Assembly: GCF_024207115.1 (NCBI RefSeq) | Contig: NZ_CP100128.1 | Coordinates: 4,216,001 to 4,280,000, forward strand | Direction of reading: 5' to 3' | Length of the DNA: 64,000 nucleotides | Source of the DNA: Chromobacterium sp. IIBBL 290-4 | Lineage (GTDB): Bacteria > Pseudomonadota > Gammaproteobacteria > Burkholderiales > Chromobacteriaceae | Part shown: positions 1 through 7,288 of the stretch, one piece after another | Layout: every line of letters begins with the position of its first letter | Position numbering within the stretch: position 1 is the first letter of the stretch | Made by a program: the position numbers and the translations under genes | Notes under the pieces: model-generated | Told to the model about the DNA's origin: nothing | The model's input: only the letters and a program-made list of their open reading frames with translations | The model's database searches: none

Positions 1-723
1 GGCCTGCGGATCAGCATTGCCCAGCACCGCGCATTCGATTTCGCGGCCGACGATGGCTTGCTCGACCAACACTTTGTTGTCGTAGCGGAAAGCTTCGGCC
101 AGAGCGGCTTCAAATTCCTGCTCGCTCCGCGCCTTTCCCACGCCCACCGACGAGCCCTGATTGGCTGGTTTGACGAATAAGGGCAAACCCAATTGAGCGA
201 CAATCTCGGCATAGGAGATTTTCGCGGCCCGGGCGCGTGTCAGCGTCACAAACGGCGCGACCTTGAGCCCGGCATCGCGCAGCAAGCGCTTGGCCACGTC
301 CTTGTCCATGCAGATGGCCGAACCCAGCACGCCGGCGCCGACAAAGGGGATATTGGCCATGCGCAGCAAGCCCTGCAGCGAGCCATCCTCGCCCAGCGTG
401 CCGTGCACGATGGGAAATGCCACATCGATCTGGCCCAAGGGGTGCGCGTCGGCCGCTTTCACCAGTTGGCCATGCCGCTGGCCCGGCACCATGGCCAGTC
501 CCTCGCCCGACTGGCGCAGCGCGATGCGCGCCGGATCGTCGGCATGCTGCAGGAAACTGGAGGGCTGATTGACATGCCAATGGCCCTGCTTGTCCACGCC
601 TATCAGCGTGACCTCGAACTTATCGCCGTCTATCGCATCCAGAATGTTTCGCGCCGACTGCAGCGAAACCTCGTGCTCTGATGACTGGCCGCCAAAAATC
701 AAACCTACCCGGATTTTGCTCAT
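1..723 (-). CDS. ddlA: D-alanine--D-alanine ligase, 5' part (cut by window edge)
   Basis: Cytoplasmic ATP-grasp ligase that joins two D-alanines for peptidoglycan precursor synthesis. The minus strand reads without a stop for 241 codons from ATG at 723-721 to the window edge. The N-terminus has the family signature [20 protein letters not shown], followed by [16 protein letters not shown] and the ATP-grasp segment [17 protein letters not shown]. The run closely resembles the DdlA type (E. coli DdlA as remembered) rather than shorter DdlB. The C-terminal third with the Mg-binding residues lies outside the window. It diverges from the RlmN-like gene. Confidence 0.93.
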   Translation of the reverse strand, partial: MSKIRVGLIFGGQSSEHEVSLQSARNILDAIDGDKFEVTLIGVDKQGHWHVNQPSSFLQHADDPARIALRQSGEGLAMVPGQRHGQLVKAADAHPLGQIDVAFPIVHGTLGEDGSLQGLLRMANIPFVGAGVLGSAICMDKDVAKRLLRDAGLKVAPFVTLTRARAAKISYAEIVAQLGLPLFVKPANQGSSVGVGKARSEQEFEAALAEAFRYDNKVLVEQAIVGREIECAVLGNADPQA

Positions 724-904
724 TGCATTTCAGCGTGAAAGTGGGAGCGGCTATGATATTGCAATAGCGCATCCCGGGCGAGCGCCTGGCGTGGGAGAGC
801 CAAACGATGGGCTGTCGTTTTTCTTCCCCGCGACACACCAGCTTGTTGTACCCTAGCCGCCTTTGACCACGCCGCCTGCCGGCCTCTCCCCGCTTCAGAC
901 TCTC

Positions 905-1954
905 ATGCGCATCCTGGATCTTCACCAAGCTCTTGCCGACATCGGCGCCCGTTCCTGTCATATAGGCCGCATCCAGCGCGCCTGGCTAAAGGGTTTGCCC
1001 CTGGATGCAGGCACCAAGCACCAGAAAAGCGAAGACTATTTCCCGCTGTCGGTGCGGCAAGGCTTGCCGCCCATCGCCGCGCGGGTTGACGGTTTGGCGC
1101 GCGTCCACACCAGCCATCCCGGCGCGGATGGCTCGCTCAGGCTACTGGTGGAGTTGAGCGACGGCCAGATGGTGGAAAGCGTTTTGTTGCCGCGCGATGG
1201 CCTATGCGTCTCCAGCCAGGTGGGCTGCGCGGTAGGCTGCACCTTTTGCATGACCGGCAAAACCGGCCTGCTGCGCCAGGTGGGCAGTGCCGAAATCGTG
1301 GCCCAGGTGGCGCTGGCCCGCCGCATCCGCCCTGTCAAAAAAGTCGTTTTCATGGGCATGGGCGAACCAGCCCACAATCTGGACAATGTGCTGGAGGCGA
1401 TTGAGCTGCTGGGAACGGATGGCAATATCGGGCACAAGAATCTGGTGTTCTCCACGGTTGGCGATCCGCGGGTGTTCGAGCGGCTGCCGCAAATGGCCGT
1501 CAAGCCGGCGCTGGCTCTGTCGCTGCATACCAGCCGCGCCGATTTGCGCGAGCAATTGCTGCCGCGGGCGCCCAAAATCGCGCCGGCCGAGCTGGTGGCG
1601 CTGGGCGAGGCCTACGCCCGGCGCGTGGGCTACCCCATTCAATACCAATGGACCTTGCTGGCCGGCGTCAACGACAGTCTGGAGGAATTGGACGCGGCCA
1701 TCGGCTTGCTGAAAGGCAAATACGGCGTGCTCAATATCATTCCGTACAACAGCGTCGAGGGCGACCACTATCAGCGGCCCACGCCGGAGCGCGTCGAGTT
1801 CATCAAGCGCTATCTGCACGGCAAGGGCGTGCTGACCAAGGTGCGGGACTCCGCCGGGCAAGACGTGGACGGCGGTTGCGGACAGCTGCGGGCGCGCGCT
1901 GCCGACAAAATAGACATCAGCAGGATCCAGCGCCGCGCTCAAGGCAAAACCTGA
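905..1954 (+). CDS. RlmN/Cfr-like radical-SAM RNA methyltransferase, divergent
   Basis: Predicted radical-SAM enzyme of the RlmN/Cfr family, which methylates C2 or C8 of adenine in RNA. The radical-SAM cluster motif is CAVGCTFC, inside CVSSQVGCAVGCTFCMTGKT. MGMGEP follows, and a C-terminal GGCGQL supplies the second catalytic Cys typical of the family. At about 349 residues it is slightly short. It departs from housekeeping RlmN in the segment after MGMGEP (AHNLDN, where LLNL is usual) and in its N-terminal domain, so it is probably a paralogue. A TTG at 863 would add 14 residues; ATG 905 is preferred because MRILDLHQAL begins the recognisable domain. No strong ribosome site is visible for either. 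Confidence 0.8.
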   Translation: MRILDLHQALADIGARSCHIGRIQRAWLKGLPLDAGTKHQKSEDYFPLSVRQGLPPIAARVDGLARVHTSHPGADGSLRLLVELSDGQMVESVLLPRDGLCVSSQVGCAVGCTFCMTGKTGLLRQVGSAEIVAQVALARRIRPVKKVVFMGMGEPAHNLDNVLEAIELLGTDGNIGHKNLVFSTVGDPRVFERLPQMAVKPALALSLHTSRADLREQLLPRAPKIAPAELVALGEAYARRVGYPIQYQWTLLAGVNDSLEELDAAIGLLKGKYGVLNIIPYNSVEGDHYQRPTPERVEFIKRYLHGKGVLTKVRDSAGQDVDGGCGQLRARAADKIDISRIQRRAQGKT

Positions 1955-2446
1955 GCATGCGCGCAGTGCAATCTTTAGGCGGATGATTCCGCCGCCTCCG
2001 TATATCGCCCGGCATTTGAAACCACGCCGAGCGGCAGCTCATCAGGCGCTCTCAAGCTATTAAGGCGCTCAGCCTCCTCGCCTGATTCGCCAATCAGGAT
2101 GCGCCCAGCGCGCAAACATGAGCAGGCCGTCTTTGTCTTCCTCCTCAAACCCATCGCATGATCCGGCATGAATTATCTATTCGCATATAGCTATATACGC
2201 TTCCTTTTCTGGGCATAAGAAAATAAAGCAAAGTGTCTTCCAAGACCCGAGCGCAAAAACATATTCAAACAATATTGATTATTGTTAAATATAAGATCGG
2301 CGACTCTGCCGCGCGCGGCTTTCAAGAGAAATCAGTCAAGCCTTACAATGGAAGTAAATTTTACAAATTGACTGATCAAATTTAAACAAATAATATAAAT
2401 TAGGAAATTAAAATACTTACTGATACTATTTTTATTAGTAATATTC
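1955..2446. other. gene-free, increasingly AT-rich stretch
   Basis: About 490 bases without a convincing gene. A 64-codon minus-strand reading frame (1975-2169) shows no domain, signal or ribosome site. From about 2160 the DNA becomes clearly AT-rich relative to its surroundings, probably the promoter region of the next gene. A short GC palindrome, GCCGCGCGCGGC, sits near 2309. I see no RNA gene. Confidence 0.5.
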
Positions 2447-3175
2447 ATGAAAAAACTCTGGCTCTGCGCATGCCTTTTTATCGCATTCACCAGCCTTGCG
2501 CATACCACGCTGGCGCAGACGCCGATCTTGGTCGACGCGGGCGATATTCCGCCGTTTTCCCATGAGCTGGAGGGGCAGGCCTCAGGCATCGCCGTCGAAT
2601 TGCTGACCGCCGCCGCGCGCTCAAAAAAGCTGCCTATCGAATTCCGATTTCTGCCCTGGCTTCGCGCCCAGAACGACGTCATCACCAATCCAAACCGCCT
2701 CATCATTCCGCTGACCCGCGCGCCGGAGCGGGAGACGCAATACAACTGGCTGACCGAGCTGTTTCGCTATCGCTTTGTGCTGATCGGCCTGGACGCGCAG
2801 CCACCGCGCAGCCTGCAGACAGCCAAGAATCTGCGCATAGGCGTATTGCGAGGCAACCCTGCCGAGGGAATGCTGCGGGCTCAGGGTTTCAAACTATTGG
2901 ATGTGGGTACGTCGGAACAGATCAACGCCCGCAAACTGCTTGCCCATCGCATTGACCTATGGGTGGCGGCGGATCTGGCCGCGCCCTCCATCTTCAAGCA
3001 AATCGGCGGAGATCCCGCCCGGCTGAGAGTCGGCCAGTCCATCGGGCCTACCCGGAAAATCTATCTGGCCGCGTCCCCGACGCTGAGCGACCCCGCCATT
3101 CTGGACTTGGCCCAAGCCATCGACAAACTCAAGTCCACAGGCGAGGCGCAGCGCATCGTCAACCGCTATCGCTGA
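2447..3175 (+). CDS. periplasmic solute-binding protein, family 3, orphan
   Basis: Predicted secreted amino-acid-type solute-binding protein (SBP_bac_3 fold). Residues 1-23 form a signal peptide (MKKLWLCACLFIAFTSLAHTTLA, cleaved near LAQ). The mature protein begins with the two-lobe pattern: ILVDAGDIPPFSHELEG, then GIAVELLTAA, and later NLRIGVLRGNPAEGML. Length (242 aa) is normal. No permease or ATPase gene is next to it, so it may act as a sensor-associated or stand-alone binding protein. The region upstream of the ATG is AT-rich and lacks an obvious Shine-Dalgarno sequence. Ligand unknown. Confidence 0.8.
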   Translation: MKKLWLCACLFIAFTSLAHTTLAQTPILVDAGDIPPFSHELEGQASGIAVELLTAAARSKKLPIEFRFLPWLRAQNDVITNPNRLIIPLTRAPERETQYNWLTELFRYRFVLIGLDAQPPRSLQTAKNLRIGVLRGNPAEGMLRAQGFKLLDVGTSEQINARKLLAHRIDLWVAADLAAPSIFKQIGGDPARLRVGQSIGPTRKIYLAASPTLSDPAILDLAQAIDKLKSTGEAQRIVNRYR

Positions 3176-3239
3176 GCGCATGGCTTCGTCAAGCAGGCGG
3201 CCTGCGTGCTATAGTGGCGTCCCTTCACCCTACGCTGAA

Positions 3240-3581
3240 ATGAAATCGATGAAGCGCCCTCTCCGACTGCTTGCCGCCCCGATGATCCTGGCCGCGCTCA
3301 GCGCCTGCCAGCAGCAAAGCCTCCAGGCCAGCTACCATTGCGACAAGCAAGTCGAATTCCGCTATGACCGCCAGACGCAATCCGTGACGCTGACTCAGGC
3401 GGGGCAGCGCTATCAGGGCTTTATGGATGAGCGGGGATTGCTGACCTGGCCGGGGCGCAAGGCAGACCAGGCGCTGCCGGACAGCTTCTTCATTTCACGC
3501 AAGACGCCCGACCAGATGAAGCTATACGGCGGACTGGCCGGCACGGGCCTGGCTTGCCGGCTCGACAAGCCACAGCCCTGA
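3240..3581 (+). CDS. small putative lipoprotein, unknown function
   Basis: I do not recognise the family. The protein begins MKSMKRPLRLLAAPMILAAL and continues into a lipobox, LSAC, so it is probably lipidated at that Cys. The mature part of about 90 residues has a central YDRQTQSVTLTQAGQRYQG segment resembling the MliC-type pattern of small cell-wall or lysozyme-inhibitor lipoproteins, with a possible disulfide pair (Cys in YHCDK and in LACRL). The reading frame runs upstream to 3180, but only the ATG at 3240 or 3249 gives a clean signal peptide. Its stop abuts the stop of the convergent AraC gene. Confidence 0.7.
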   Translation: MKSMKRPLRLLAAPMILAALSACQQQSLQASYHCDKQVEFRYDRQTQSVTLTQAGQRYQGFMDERGLLTWPGRKADQALPDSFFISRKTPDQMKLYGGLAGTGLACRLDKPQP

Positions 3582-4523
3582 TCACTTTGCCGCGTCTCGT
3601 TTCAGCCGGGAGGGCATGACGCCCAGCGTGCGCATGAAGCTGCGCCGCATTCTTTCCGCATCGCCAAAGCCGCATTCGCGCGCCACGATTTGCAAGGAGG
3701 ACGTGCCGCTTTCCAGCCGCGCCCTCGCCTCCTCCACCCGCAGCCTCTCCACCGCTTTGGCCGGCGGCACGCCCGCCTCGGCTTGAAACAACCTGGAAAA
3801 ATGCCTGGGACTCAGATTGCAGAACGCCGCCATCTCCTCGACATCCAGTTTGGCGGCCAGATTTTGCCTGGCGTGATCCAGCAAGGCTGAGAATCGCCCG
3901 CCGCTGGCCTGCATCTCCAGCATCGAAGAATGTTGCGACTGCCCCCCGGGGCGCTGATAGTAAACCACCAGCCGCTGCGCGCACTGCCGCGCGATGTCGG
4001 CGCCAAGATCCGCCGCGATCATCGCCAGCGCCAGATCTATGCCCGCCGTCACGCCGGCGGAAGTCCATATGCTTCCCTCCCGGATATAAATCGGACGTGT
4101 ATCCAGCGCCACCTTAGGGTAGCGGCGCGCAAATTCGGCCTCGTGCGCCCAATGCGTGGTGGCGCGCTTGCCATCCAACAAACCGGCCTCCGCCAGCATG
4201 AAGGCGCCCGTGCATACGCTGGCCACGCGGCAAGCGCCGGCGGCGGCGCCCAGCCATGCCAGCAAGGCTGGATTCTCGCACGCCTCGATGACGCCGATGC
4301 CGCCAGCCACTATCAGCGTGTCCGGTTCGGGCCCGGCAGTTAGCGCCTGTGCTTGCATGGGAATGCCGGCGGAGCAAACCACCGCGCCGGGCTTGGCTGC
4401 GCGCAACGATACGCTATAGGCGCCGGATCTAAAGCGGTTCGCCGCTTCAAATGCGGCGATGGGGCCGGCGACATCCAGCAGCTGAAAACCAGGATACGCC
4501 AGCATGGCGATATGAAGAGTCAT
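3582..4523 (-). CDS. GlxA-type AraC-family regulator with DJ-1/PfpI domain
   Basis: Predicted transcription regulator of 313 aa. An N-terminal DJ-1/PfpI-like domain (about residues 1-170: IAMLAYPGFQLLDVAGP, VASVCTGAFMLAEAGLLDGK) is joined to a C-terminal double AraC helix-turn-helix (about 210-310: MAAFCNLSPRHFSRLFQAEA and VARECGFGDAERMRRSF). Such proteins resemble GlxA and ArgR/CdhR regulators; the PfpI domain is a sensor rather than an enzyme in the studied cases. It diverges from a stand-alone DJ-1/PfpI gene only about 80 bp away, which suggests that gene is its target. Confidence 0.88.
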   Translation of the reverse strand: MTLHIAMLAYPGFQLLDVAGPIAAFEAANRFRSGAYSVSLRAAKPGAVVCSAGIPMQAQALTAGPEPDTLIVAGGIGVIEACENPALLAWLGAAAGACRVASVCTGAFMLAEAGLLDGKRATTHWAHEAEFARRYPKVALDTRPIYIREGSIWTSAGVTAGIDLALAMIAADLGADIARQCAQRLVVYYQRPGGQSQHSSMLEMQASGGRFSALLDHARQNLAAKLDVEEMAAFCNLSPRHFSRLFQAEAGVPPAKAVERLRVEEARARLESGTSSLQIVARECGFGDAERMRRSFMRTLGVMPSRLKRDAAK

Positions 4524-4604
4524 GTCATGAATTGCCGGAATATTGTCATTTACGCCAAAACTCTAGCCCGCCATGATGACGGGGTCAATCCACTGGAGAT
4601 GGCC

Positions 4605-5297
4605 ATGAACCCTGATTTGCATATGGTGTTTGTGCTTTACCCCGGCGTCACGCAACTCGATTTCACCGGACCGCTGGAAGTTTTGTCGCGATTGCCTGGC
4701 GCTCAATGCTCCTTGGTTTCCACCGCTGGCGGAGAGTTGCAATGCGATGGCGGTTTCTGGGTAAGCCGTGTTCTAAAACTGAGTGAAATTGAGGGCTGCG
4801 ATGTGCTGTGCGTCCCTGGCGGGCTAGGCACCATTCAAGCGATGGAGGATGGCGAGCTGCTGAGCGACATCCGCCGCTTGGCAGGTTCCGCGCGATATGT
4901 CAGTTCAGTCTGCACGGGCTCGCTGCTATTGGGCGCGGCCGGCTTGCTGCGAGGAAAACGCGCGGCCTGCCATTGGGCATGGCGCGAGCATCTGGCCGCC
5001 TTTGGCGCCGAGCCCGACGCATCCCGCGTGGTTCGCGACGGCAATTGTTTTACCGGCGGCGGCGTGACGGCAGGGATTGACATGGCCCTGGCCATGGCGG
5101 CGGAAATCGCCGGCGATGAGTTCGCCCAATCGCTGCAGCTAGGTTTGGAGTACGCGCCGCAGCCGCCGTTCCAGTGCGGCCGTCCCGAGCTGGCTCCGCC
5201 TGCCGTTCTGGCTCGCGTCCAGGCAAGGCTTGATGCGATGAGAGAGCAAAGAGAGTCGGCCATTGTCCGCGCCGCCGCGCAGATGAGCCGAATCTGA
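4605..5297 (+). CDS. DJ-1/PfpI family protein (isonitrile hydratase-like)
   Basis: Stand-alone class I glutamine-amidotransferase-like protein of about 230 aa. It carries LYPGVTQLDFTGPLEVLSRL near the start and the nucleophile elbow SSVCTGSLLLGAAGLL with its conserved Cys. The pattern CHWAWREHL with GGGVTAGIDMALAMAAE is typical of the isonitrile hydratase (InhA)/ThiJ branch. ATG 4605 is chosen because GGAG ends six bases upstream; ATG 4599 would place that GGAG directly against the start. It lies divergently beside a GlxA-type regulator that shares the same domain, so regulation by that neighbour is likely. Actual substrate unknown. Confidence 0.82.
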   Translation: MNPDLHMVFVLYPGVTQLDFTGPLEVLSRLPGAQCSLVSTAGGELQCDGGFWVSRVLKLSEIEGCDVLCVPGGLGTIQAMEDGELLSDIRRLAGSARYVSSVCTGSLLLGAAGLLRGKRAACHWAWREHLAAFGAEPDASRVVRDGNCFTGGGVTAGIDMALAMAAEIAGDEFAQSLQLGLEYAPQPPFQCGRPELAPPAVLARVQARLDAMREQRESAIVRAAAQMSRI

Positions 5298-5303
5298 GCA
5301 ACC

Positions 5304-6047
5304 CTATTCCGGCACGCCATATCCAAAGTCGCGCCAGACCTTCTGCGCATCCTTGCTGAGCAGGAAGCCGAACAGCTGCCACGCTTCCGGGCGCTTGTCC
5401 GCCGGCTTGAGCAAAACCATGGTTTGCCGTATCGGCGGATAGCTGTCGGCGGGCATTTCCACCCAACGTCCTTTATTGCGGAACGCCGATTGCCGCACCA
5501 TGGACTTGGAAACAAAACCCGCGCTGGCTTTGCCGCTGGCGACCCTGTCGAAGACATGCGCGATGTCCGGCGCTTTTTCAATACGCGGCCTCAGGGACTC
5601 GACCAGTTGGTAATGATTCAGGATGAACAAAACCGGCTGGCCGTAGATGGAAGTTTCGGGATTGGGCACCGCGATGCGCCCTTTGGATGACTTCAACCAC
5701 AGCAGCCAATTTTTGCTCGAAAAATCGTTCGATAACGACCACAGCGCCACCCGGCCCAGTGCGTATACCTTTGGCTTGCCTATGCATCGCCCCTGGGAAA
5801 GCAAACGTTTGGGAAATTCCTCGTTTGACGAGAGATAAATCTGATCCGGCGAGCCTTTGGCGATACTGGCAGCCAAAGACACGCCGGGCCCGTAACGCAC
5901 CTCCACCGGTATGCCTGTCGAGGCGGTAAAGCGATCCAGCAATGTCTTCAGCGCCGGCTCGACATTGCTGACCGCCGCGACCCTGACCGGTTCGCCATAC
6001 GCCTGAGATATCAGGCAGCACCAGGCCGCCATTAGCCACTTCGCCAT
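5304..6047 (-). CDS. molybdate-type ABC transporter substrate-binding protein (ModA-like)
   Basis: Secreted binding protein of 247 aa with a signal peptide (MAKWLMAAWCCLISQAYG). Its mature start, VRVAAVSNVEPALKTLLDRF, is the ModA/tungstate-binding pattern, followed by GPGVSLAASIAKGSPDQIYL and the C-terminal AWQLFGFLLSKDAQKVWRDFGYGVP. The usual ADVFLSA element is replaced by DQIYLSS. No modB or modC is adjacent, so the anion specificity and the transporter partner are uncertain. It is convergent with the DJ-1 gene (6 bp between stops). Confidence 0.8.
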   Translation of the reverse strand: MAKWLMAAWCCLISQAYGEPVRVAAVSNVEPALKTLLDRFTASTGIPVEVRYGPGVSLAASIAKGSPDQIYLSSNEEFPKRLLSQGRCIGKPKVYALGRVALWSLSNDFSSKNWLLWLKSSKGRIAVPNPETSIYGQPVLFILNHYQLVESLRPRIEKAPDIAHVFDRVASGKASAGFVSKSMVRQSAFRNKGRWVEMPADSYPPIRQTMVLLKPADKRPEAWQLFGFLLSKDAQKVWRDFGYGVPE

Positions 6048-6164
6048 AGCTCGCCCCGCGCGCCATGTGTTCTAGCTCTGGTTATCGCACAGCCGAGCAC
6101 CCCCTGCCACTTTCCGAGTCCTGGCCACCCCAGACTGCTTGAAGTGGCCAGGGTCTATCGTCCA

Positions 6165-7259
6165 TCAATGGGTTTGCATGAACGGCGGCGCGGCCACCAG
6201 ATTGGAGCGGTTGCCGCTCACCGTGCATTGCGCCACCTGCTGGGCTTGCAATTTGAGCTGATACATCAAGCCCAGCGCGCTATCCAACTGGTTTGGCTGC
6301 CCGTTGAACACCTTGTTCAGGCTGGCCAGCAAGACCTGGTAAGTGCCATAAAAGCGTTGCGCGGCCAAGGAGGCCGGCGTGCCTGGAATGTAATCGCTCA
6401 GCGCGGCATTAGGCAGGAAGTTGTAAATGCGCTCCTGCTCCAAAGGCACCGGCGCGCCGGCATAGGACCAGCCGGACACCGCCTCAGGATCCGGCACCAG
6501 CCGCCGCTCATGGAAAATCTCGCCGAATTTGTAATAGTGGGCGTAACTGCCGTCTCCATCCACCGGCAGGGTGGCTCGCGCCATATCGATGCCCTCGCCT
6601 TGCAGAATGATGGTGTCGATGGCTTGCCGCACGGTCTTGAGATCAACGATATAGCCATTTTCCGGCGCGGTGCGGACCGGCGGGAACCACTTGCTGATGT
6701 CGACCTGTTGCTCCAGCCGCGGATGGGCGAACAGCTCCGGATTGCGCCCGTTTACCGCCTCCATCGCCGCCCAGATCGCCTCGTAGAATTCGCCGATGGA
6801 GCCGAATTCGCCCGGCACGACCGGCGTAGGCTCGGACACCGTCTCGCCGGGAAGAATCTCTCCGGGCTTGGTGACAGGCCGCTCTATCGCCATGAACACG
6901 TTTTTGACCTGGGACGGCGTCAGCGCCGCAAGATCGACCTGCAGATCATTGCCTATCTTGTCCGGCAGCGGTCCTGGGTATTTCAGCGACTGCCCGAGCG
7001 CCACGATGTCCGGATTGCCGCCGATAGCGATCAGCATATTCGCCGCCAGCGTCATGTGCAGCATTTCCTCGGTGACGATGGACTGGATCAGCGCAGCGGC
7101 AACGCGGTTGCTGTCCGCCACAATGGAAAACAAGCCGGTCAAATAAGGCGGGATGGTGGAGAATTCCAGCTCGACCGCCGTGGTCAAGGCGGCTTTCAAG
7201 GCGGCGACATCCGGGCTTTGCCGCAGCGGAGCGATGATGTTCTGTTTGATGCGCAGCAT
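6165..7259 (-). CDS. ferritin-like protein related to the C-terminal half of VioB
   Basis: Predicted di-iron-type ferritin-like protein of 364 aa. The N-terminal helices read LKAALTTAVELEFSTIPPYL and, about 45 residues on, IVTEEMLHMTLAANMLIAIG. These supply the Glu and Glu-x-x-His ligands, and closely parallel the ferritin-like region of VioB (the iminophenylpyruvate dimer synthase of violacein synthesis, recalled from C. violaceum). It begins 29 bp after the gene for the VioB N-terminal-like protein, so both are probably co-transcribed. An AAGGAA sits just upstream of the ATG. The substrate is unknown; violacein enzymes VioA, C, D and E are not in the window. Confidence 0.8.
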   Translation of the reverse strand: MLRIKQNIIAPLRQSPDVAALKAALTTAVELEFSTIPPYLTGLFSIVADSNRVAAALIQSIVTEEMLHMTLAANMLIAIGGNPDIVALGQSLKYPGPLPDKIGNDLQVDLAALTPSQVKNVFMAIERPVTKPGEILPGETVSEPTPVVPGEFGSIGEFYEAIWAAMEAVNGRNPELFAHPRLEQQVDISKWFPPVRTAPENGYIVDLKTVRQAIDTIILQGEGIDMARATLPVDGDGSYAHYYKFGEIFHERRLVPDPEAVSGWSYAGAPVPLEQERIYNFLPNAALSDYIPGTPASLAAQRFYGTYQVLLASLNKVFNGQPNQLDSALGLMYQLKLQAQQVAQCTVSGNRSNLVAAPPFMQTH

Positions 7260-7288
7260 GGTGCTTCCTTTTCAAGAGTCGAGAGCGC

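Noticed and set aside
1975..2169. 64-codon minus-strand reading frame after the RlmN-like gene
   Set aside because: No domain, no signal peptide, no ribosome site, and the composition changes across it; most likely chance.
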